Assembly (NCBI GenBank): GCA_003342895.1
Contig: PTFA01000301.1
Span: 248,001-312,000 of the forward strand
From: Casuarius casuarius
Lineage: Eukaryota; Chordata; Aves; Casuariiformes; Casuariidae
DNA length: 64,000 nt
Reading direction: 5' to 3'
Shown: piece by piece, positions 58,990 through 64,000 of the stretch
Layout: every line of letters starts with the position of its first letter
How positions within the stretch are numbered: the first letter of the stretch is position 1
Translations under genes and position numbers: made by a program
The notes under the pieces: generated by a model
What the model saw: only the letters and a program-made list of their open reading frames with translations
The model's database searches: none
What the model was told of the DNA's origin: nothing

Positions 58990-61455
58990 AGACGTTATAA
59001 TTACCATAAAAGTGTCCACTCGCTTTTTCAGATCTTAAGAAATAATCCTCAATTCCATCTGGTTGCAGTGAATTCAACACATTAATTGGGAAGGGTACAG
59101 AAATTCACTTTATCAATACACTTCAAATTGAGTGGATGTCTTATTTTGTTAGAAATAGTGAATAAAACCCAAAACAAAAAAACTAATCTGTCTAGGCACA
59201 CAATTAGTTATTTTGGTTTCTTTTATTAGGTCTGTTCTTATTCTTTCTTCCGCTAACATAAACAGCCCCAATCTTCTCATCTCACTGCATATGAGAATTT
59301 CAAAGGCCCTAATTACTGTCATCACCCATCCTTGATAACAAAAGTCTAGCTTAGTTTATCGGTTTGTATTAGCACTACGCAAAAATAGTGACTAGCTTAA
59401 AATCAACCATCTTCATCTCTTTGAAGAAAATAAGTGAAATATGCTGTATTCACATTTCCAAGACTGAGTTTATAGCTGATGTTTTTCACCACCAAAAAAA
59501 AAGCTACACAGACATTTAGAGAATTGTATTTTATCTTAAAGTAAATTTTAAGGCCCTTAAGAATTCTTGGACTGATAACCTACTAGGCAGAGCTAGATTT
59601 TCAGTAGCATTAGACAGGAAATATCTATAGCCTCCTTTTCATAATTTTGATTAGATACTGTCCTGAGGACACAGGCAGAGTCAAGTAAGTTCAAAGTGTT
59701 TTTTTTTAAATAGAATTTACCTGATTCAGGCAGGCAAGAAGTACACTTAATATGAAAAAGACACAAATTATGTTTTAACCAAAACTGTACTTCTTGCAAT
59801 GATACTGTTTTACAGAAAAAGAAAACTTTTCTGAAAGTCTTCTAAAGTCTTTTGGGAAAATCAGAGCTGCAATTGTGAAATCTTTATAAACAGAAAGGGG
59901 AACTGACACGAGCTGTCCAAACAAACAGCAAAGAAACTGACAATAAATCTCTCAAAAATAATTTGCTTCCATAAATGAGATTTTTTGGAACATTCGCAAT
60001 CTATAAATAATATAAAGGTTAGTGCTCAAGGATTAGAATAAGTTAGAGAATAATTTATCTTCTGTGTGTTTTGCAAAATACAGAAATCCAATTTTCCAGC
60101 TACTTTTTCCATTACCTGAAATAAATATTAGGGTCTGATCGCACATCTAATAAGAATATGCATAACTTTTTGGAAAATTTATTAGGAGAAAAGAAGATAT
60201 AGGCAGTATAGACAAACACTCCACAGAAATGAGGCACTTTGGCTTTGGGAAAAAAAAACCTGTTTTCGATATTATAATAAAAGACCTTTTGGAGGGTTAA
60301 GAGAAAATTATTTTTTGTAGTTCCTTGGACATTTTTCTTAACAGTGTAGTGCCAGGTTTACTCAGTCTTTTGACAAGATCTGGTGATTTCAGTTGTATTG
60401 CTAGACTCATCTAAGAATAAATCACTTGAGTAAGTGTTTTGGAAGGTATGTTTGATCAGTAACCTCAGTTACTGAATGGTAGACTTTCAATAAATCCAAA
60501 TGATTATTTCACAGAAGTAGGGAGCTGTTGTTACGAAAAATACTGACACTTTCTGGAATGACAGGCACTTAACATGACATGTCCAATATTGTAAGAGTAT
60601 TAAAGTCCACCTCGGGCTGTGACAGAATTCTTCTGCCATTAGGTAAGGGAATAATTCCCCAATATAAAGGATTAATGACAATTCTGATTTAATAATTTTT
60701 CTTTCTGTTTCTGGCCTTGCTCACGGGGTATATCCCCATTAGTTTAGATTGTTAGGCCTTGCTGTGGCCCAGTTAAGGCTCAAAAGGAAAACCAACACGA
60801 CAAATCCCTTACACAGGTTATAGCACAATCCCACAGAAATTGTTCCAGCACGAATGAGGGAATGTCATACTGTAGTGTGAGAATAGCAACAAATAATAGT
60901 GCAAGGGCAGGACAGGAGATTCTTAAACCAGTGAGGATGTTCGGTGCTTTGTCTTGTGGAGTCATCGCTAAGAAACACTTCAGTGTCCTTAAAGTTGAGC
61001 TCTGGATTCCAGTAATAAAATTAAGAAACTTATCGTAACAGAATACTTACATATCTATTTGCATTAAATTGAATTTCTAAATAATTTCTAGTAAAAACTG
61101 GATCAATTATAAATACTAAGAAAACTGAACTGTATCTACAAACCCAATGAACAGAAAGTCTCCTTGCTATTTAGACCAGTTTCACAGAAAGTAGCAATAA
61201 GAGGGAAAATAGTTCAGCTCTAAAAGCATTTACTTTGGCAGAATTCTACTCAGCCTAAGTTAATAGTGCCATTTGTTAATATAGCACATAATTCAATTTA
61301 AAAGTGTGACCAATTCACAGATTCCATGTCTGGATATCTGTGTGCATTTACTTTACATAGTAACTGAATAACTTATAACTCCTTGGAAATGCACATTACA
61401 GTGAAATATTAATATTTAGTCAGTTTATTACCATTACTAAATGTATTGTTACAGT
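58990..61455. other. Non-coding stretch, nothing recognised
   Basis: AT-rich sequence with short A and T runs (59494-59502, 59699-59708). Minus-strand frames of 61-68 codons are unrecognised. A weak AGATTTTCAGTAGC word near 59594 recalls ancient amniote repeats but is too short to call. Confidence 0.5.
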
Positions 61456-61464
61456 ATAAATCTT

Positions 61465-61705
61465 TAAAAGCGTGTCAGGACCTACCTAAGCTTTGTGACG
61501 GATTGAACATTAAGGCTTGCACTGGCCTTGGAAAAATCTAATCTCCCAATATTATGACAGCTATACAATGTGTAAATGCTGAAGTCACTGATTACATTTG
61601 AGTCAAATATTTATTAACCAACTGACAAACTGTTAGCCCTGGCAAGATATACAAGACCTGATGCTAATTAAGGAGACAGTTCTCTCCTGATGGCATCCAA
61701 CACTC
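61465..61705. promoter_or_regulatory. Candidate conserved non-coding element
   Basis: About 240 bp of non-repetitive DNA containing TGATGCTAATTAAGGAG (from 61659) and ATTTATTAACC. The stretch AAGTCACTGATTAC, followed closely by TTTGAGTCAAA, carries an AP-1-like TGAGTCA. Stop codons interrupt every frame. Enhancer-like by texture. Confidence 0.3.
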
Positions 61706-61709
61706 CAGA

Positions 61710-62865
61710 TTTTCAGATAAAAACCAAAGCAAAGATTTTTGTTCTACAGATATGGTATAATCCATTTTACGTATCTAAAATTTCATGGCACTATTAAGAA
61801 GAATGTTCTTCACCTTAGTTATATTTTACCTTTCTTTACTGCAGTTAAAAATTGTGTTATCTAGAGTACCTCTTCTGCTCTTTCCTCTAGTCCCTTCACT
61901 TCCAAAAAGGATCACTGCATCATCCTAAGAATTTTGAGGAATGATTTAGGATTTTTTTCTTTTTTCTTGTTTGATACGTTACAGTAAAGTTTCCAACCTC
62001 TGGTCTTTTCCAAAGTGTTACTTAGGAGAACAGTCTAATCAGGAAAAATCAGAGAGCAAAGATAGGCTTCTTCATACTGAAATCAATTTTCAAAATGGAG
62101 TCAAAGTTCCTAAGAAGTATATGCTTTCCTGAATTTTAACTGTTCATGAAATTTTTTTTAAACAGGCATTAAAGGTTTTCTTTCTCCTTCAAAATTTAAG
62201 CTGACGTTCATATGTAAAGAAGAGTCAAGTAGACAGATCATTAAGAAACACACCCAATGGTCTAAATATCTGCAGGAAGAAAAGTTAATAGGAAATAACA
62301 TACTGAAAACAACAGACAGAAAGATGACAGAAAGAGACAAAGATGAAGAAAGACATTCGGTCAAAGACAGAAAACATATGAACTAAAGAAAATCAGAATA
62401 CAGAAACAGGTAAGGATACAGAATAAGTATTGAGGCGTATCCACCATAAAGTACCTAGAGATTTTGGAGTTACTGTTTTCTCCCAGTTTCATTAAGGCAT
62501 AATACACACAATATGCTTTGAATTTCATAATATACCTCCTGGTTTGCTGTTTGGGTGACATTTTCACTCTTAAATCCCCATTTTGCTTCAGCGAAAACAG
62601 ATTGATTAAACTTTAAAGAGAGAAGACATGAGTTAGGATGGGTTTATTTGTTGCTCACATATGGATCTGTCATTGTTGCATAAGACATTAAAGCAGAAAG
62701 AAAGGGCAACTGTCTAGACCCCTCTGAATCACTTAAAAAGACTCCTACATATGGTTTCTATTAATCTAACTTAGTTTTTTCACAAACCTGTTCTTTTTTC
62801 CACCTTCCCCTCAATCTGTCAAACTGTGCTCGTCTCTTAAGTCTTACTACAAAATTCATTTTTGA
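61710..62865. other. Non-coding stretch with purine-rich segment
   Basis: The plus strand is strongly purine-rich from about 62290 to 62400 (GACAGAAAG, AGAGACAAAG words). The minus-strand frames 62158-62567 are simply its pyrimidine-rich complement and are Phe/Leu/Ser-rich. Confidence 0.5.
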
Positions 62866-62871
62866 ACTTAA

Positions 62872-62993
62872 GAGTCTGATTCTGTAAAAATTTGCCCACA
62901 TATGTGTATGAAACTTCAGGGTACATCACCTTAGTGACATCAGTGTGACTCATATAATTAAAGCTCCAAGTGTATGCAAGCTGTCTTCAGGAT
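62872..62993 (+). repeat. Ancient amniote inverted-repeat-type element (unnamed)
   Basis: One end reads GAGTCTGATTCTGTAAAAAT. The other end reads AAGCTCCAAGTGTATGCAAG followed by CTGTCTTCAGGATA. These correspond to the complementary termini ('GATTCTGCAAA...' and '...TTTGCAGGATC') of an old amniote element with long inverted repeats. The middle (TGACATCAGTGTGACTCATA) fits its 'GACTTCAATGGGACTACTCA' core. Heavily diverged, non-coding. Recognition is by memory of the consensus layout. Confidence 0.42.
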
Positions 62994-62994
62994 A

Positions 62995-63389
62995 GAAAGC
63001 AACTGCCTTCCACACCAAAATAGATGAGGACTCTGTGATCCAAAGCAAGGTAAAACAGAAATTCAGAGTTCGCCTCAACAGCTGATGTTCAGCCAAGGTA
63101 GACTGGCCTTGGGCAATTCACACATATGTGAAATAAGCCAGAAAGGAAGACAAAGGAGGTGATTAAAGTCATTTTTCCCCCCTAAAATAATAAAACAAAG
63201 AAGAAAATATTCATGGCCACACAATAAAAACAGTAAGCACTTTTCTGTTCAGAAGGTCTCATATTTGGACTTATTTGGCTGAACAAGTGCAGATATAATG
63301 TAATTTGACCTAGAGCATACCTGTTATGAGTTACTCCTTTCCCAAGCAATCATGCAAGCTGCTACATTGTACTTTACAATCACTGTAAA
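62995..63389. other. Non-coding stretch, nothing firm
   Basis: A GGCCTTGGGCAATTCAC word at 63104-63120 recalls the MIR core but lacks neighbouring blocks. Nothing else is recognised. Confidence 0.4.
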
Positions 63390-63504
63390 AATACATAAAT
63401 ACATGTACACACACATACAGTGTATATAACATATATATAATTCATATATATATATACACACAATGTATTTTTTATATATGGTGTGCATATATACATACAC
63501 ACCA
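63390..63504 (+). repeat. Compound TA/CA microsatellite
   Basis: About 115 bp of interleaved ACACACACATAC, TATATATA and GTGTGCATATATACATAC units, interrupted by ATGTATTTTTTATATATGG. Similar in composition to the array near 13.0 kb. Confidence 0.85.
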
Positions 63505-64000
63505 ATGTGATCTTTCATGCAAATAGTAAAATAAACTGGATAAACTGATTTACTGGGAAATGGATATTAATAAAGTCCCTAGTTTTTGTTCTGGTTTGTT
63601 TTCCCTTCTTCTCTCAGAGAAAACACAATACAATGAAGGCAGGAACACAGGAAGGAAGACAACCCTTCGCATTAAACACATCATCAGCACAAGAAACCAA
63701 TGGCATAAAAACACTAGAACTATTGAACAAAATAAGAATTATTCCTTACCACTGAAATAACAATGGTATTTCTAGAATACGCATTTCACTAGGTATCAAG
63801 TAATTTTCTTTCACTAATGCAGAGAGGGTTATCATAATTCACAAAAGTATCCATCAGAGTTAATTTTATTACATTCCACACTCATTCAGTTATCAACATT
63901 CAGGCACTTAAGTTTATTTTTTCCCACATTTCGCAATTTTAAGACTAGAAAACTACCTGAAAGTGATGATGAATATTTTCAAATGATTTTTCTGTTTGTT
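63505..64000. other. Non-coding end of window
   Basis: AT-rich sequence without recognisable features. The 63560-63760 frame (66 codons) has no domain. Confidence 0.5.

Noticed and set aside
63104..63120. MIR core-like GGCCTTGGGCAATTCAC
   Set aside because: Neighbouring MIR blocks are absent, so the word alone is not enough.
1..64000. tRNA genes, CRISPR arrays, bacterial operons or insertion sequences
   Set aside because: No T-loop GGTTCRANNCC with a matching acceptor stem was found, no regularly spaced repeats occur, and the sequence has no prokaryotic gene density.

Overview
This 64-kb window reads as nuclear DNA of an amniote, most likely a bird. It is AT-rich with only a few short GC-rich, CpG-dense patches. 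It lacks primate-type SINEs and L1, is poor in interspersed repeats, and carries the T/G-rich simple tracts (GGTTTTGTTTGTTTG type) common in avian assemblies. It holds old, decayed amniote repeats: two MIR-type SINE remnants and three fragments resembling ancient amniote elements. A crocodile or turtle is not excluded, but more interspersed repeats would then be expected. Single N bases stand at 2265, 15879 and 36254.

I could not support any protein-coding gene, tRNA, rRNA or CRISPR array. The longest open frames are about 150 codons. By a rough estimate (about 5-6% stop codons, six frames, 64 kb) a few frames of that size are expected by chance, and none has a recognisable domain. The window therefore looks like a gene desert or the inside of a very large intron. 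Three open stretches bounded by splice-like sites (near 6.0-6.3, 7.4-7.75 and 30.8-31.1 kb) are listed only as low-confidence candidates.

Layout. 0-13 kb: AT-rich DNA, CpG-dense islets at 1.35-1.5, 8.85-8.97 and 10.7-10.9 kb (the last with a TATA-like box), an ancient CR1/L2-like fragment at 6.54 kb and a TA/CA microsatellite at 13.0 kb. 13.9-14.4 and 19.3-19.6 kb: stretches rich in homeodomain-type motifs that look like conserved non-coding elements. 20.0-20.3 kb: the longest CpG-rich patch. 22-36 kb: more enhancer-like stretches (22.6, 26.6-27.0, 29.5, 33.6-34.1, 35.0 kb), a MIR copy at 25.9 kb and a T/G tract at 30.1 kb. 36-45 kb: an enhancer-like stretch with a 12-bp palindrome (36.5 kb), an ancient repeat (36.6 kb), a small composite tandem/hairpin structure (41.5 kb), a CpG islet (42.85 kb) and a long TA-rich microsatellite (43.9-44.2 kb). 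45-64 kb: mostly plain AT-rich DNA, with a possible LTR fragment (54.6-55.0 kb), enhancer-like stretches (53.4, 57.1-57.5, 61.5-61.7 kb), a second MIR copy (58.8-59.0 kb), an ancient inverted-repeat-type element (62.9 kb) and a microsatellite (63.4 kb).

If the window has a function, the most economical reading is a regulatory landscape: several AT-rich, transcription-factor-motif-dense blocks scattered through non-coding DNA, serving a gene outside the window. I did not find an undescribed genetic system. All conservation and repeat calls rest on reading by eye and need alignment to confirm.
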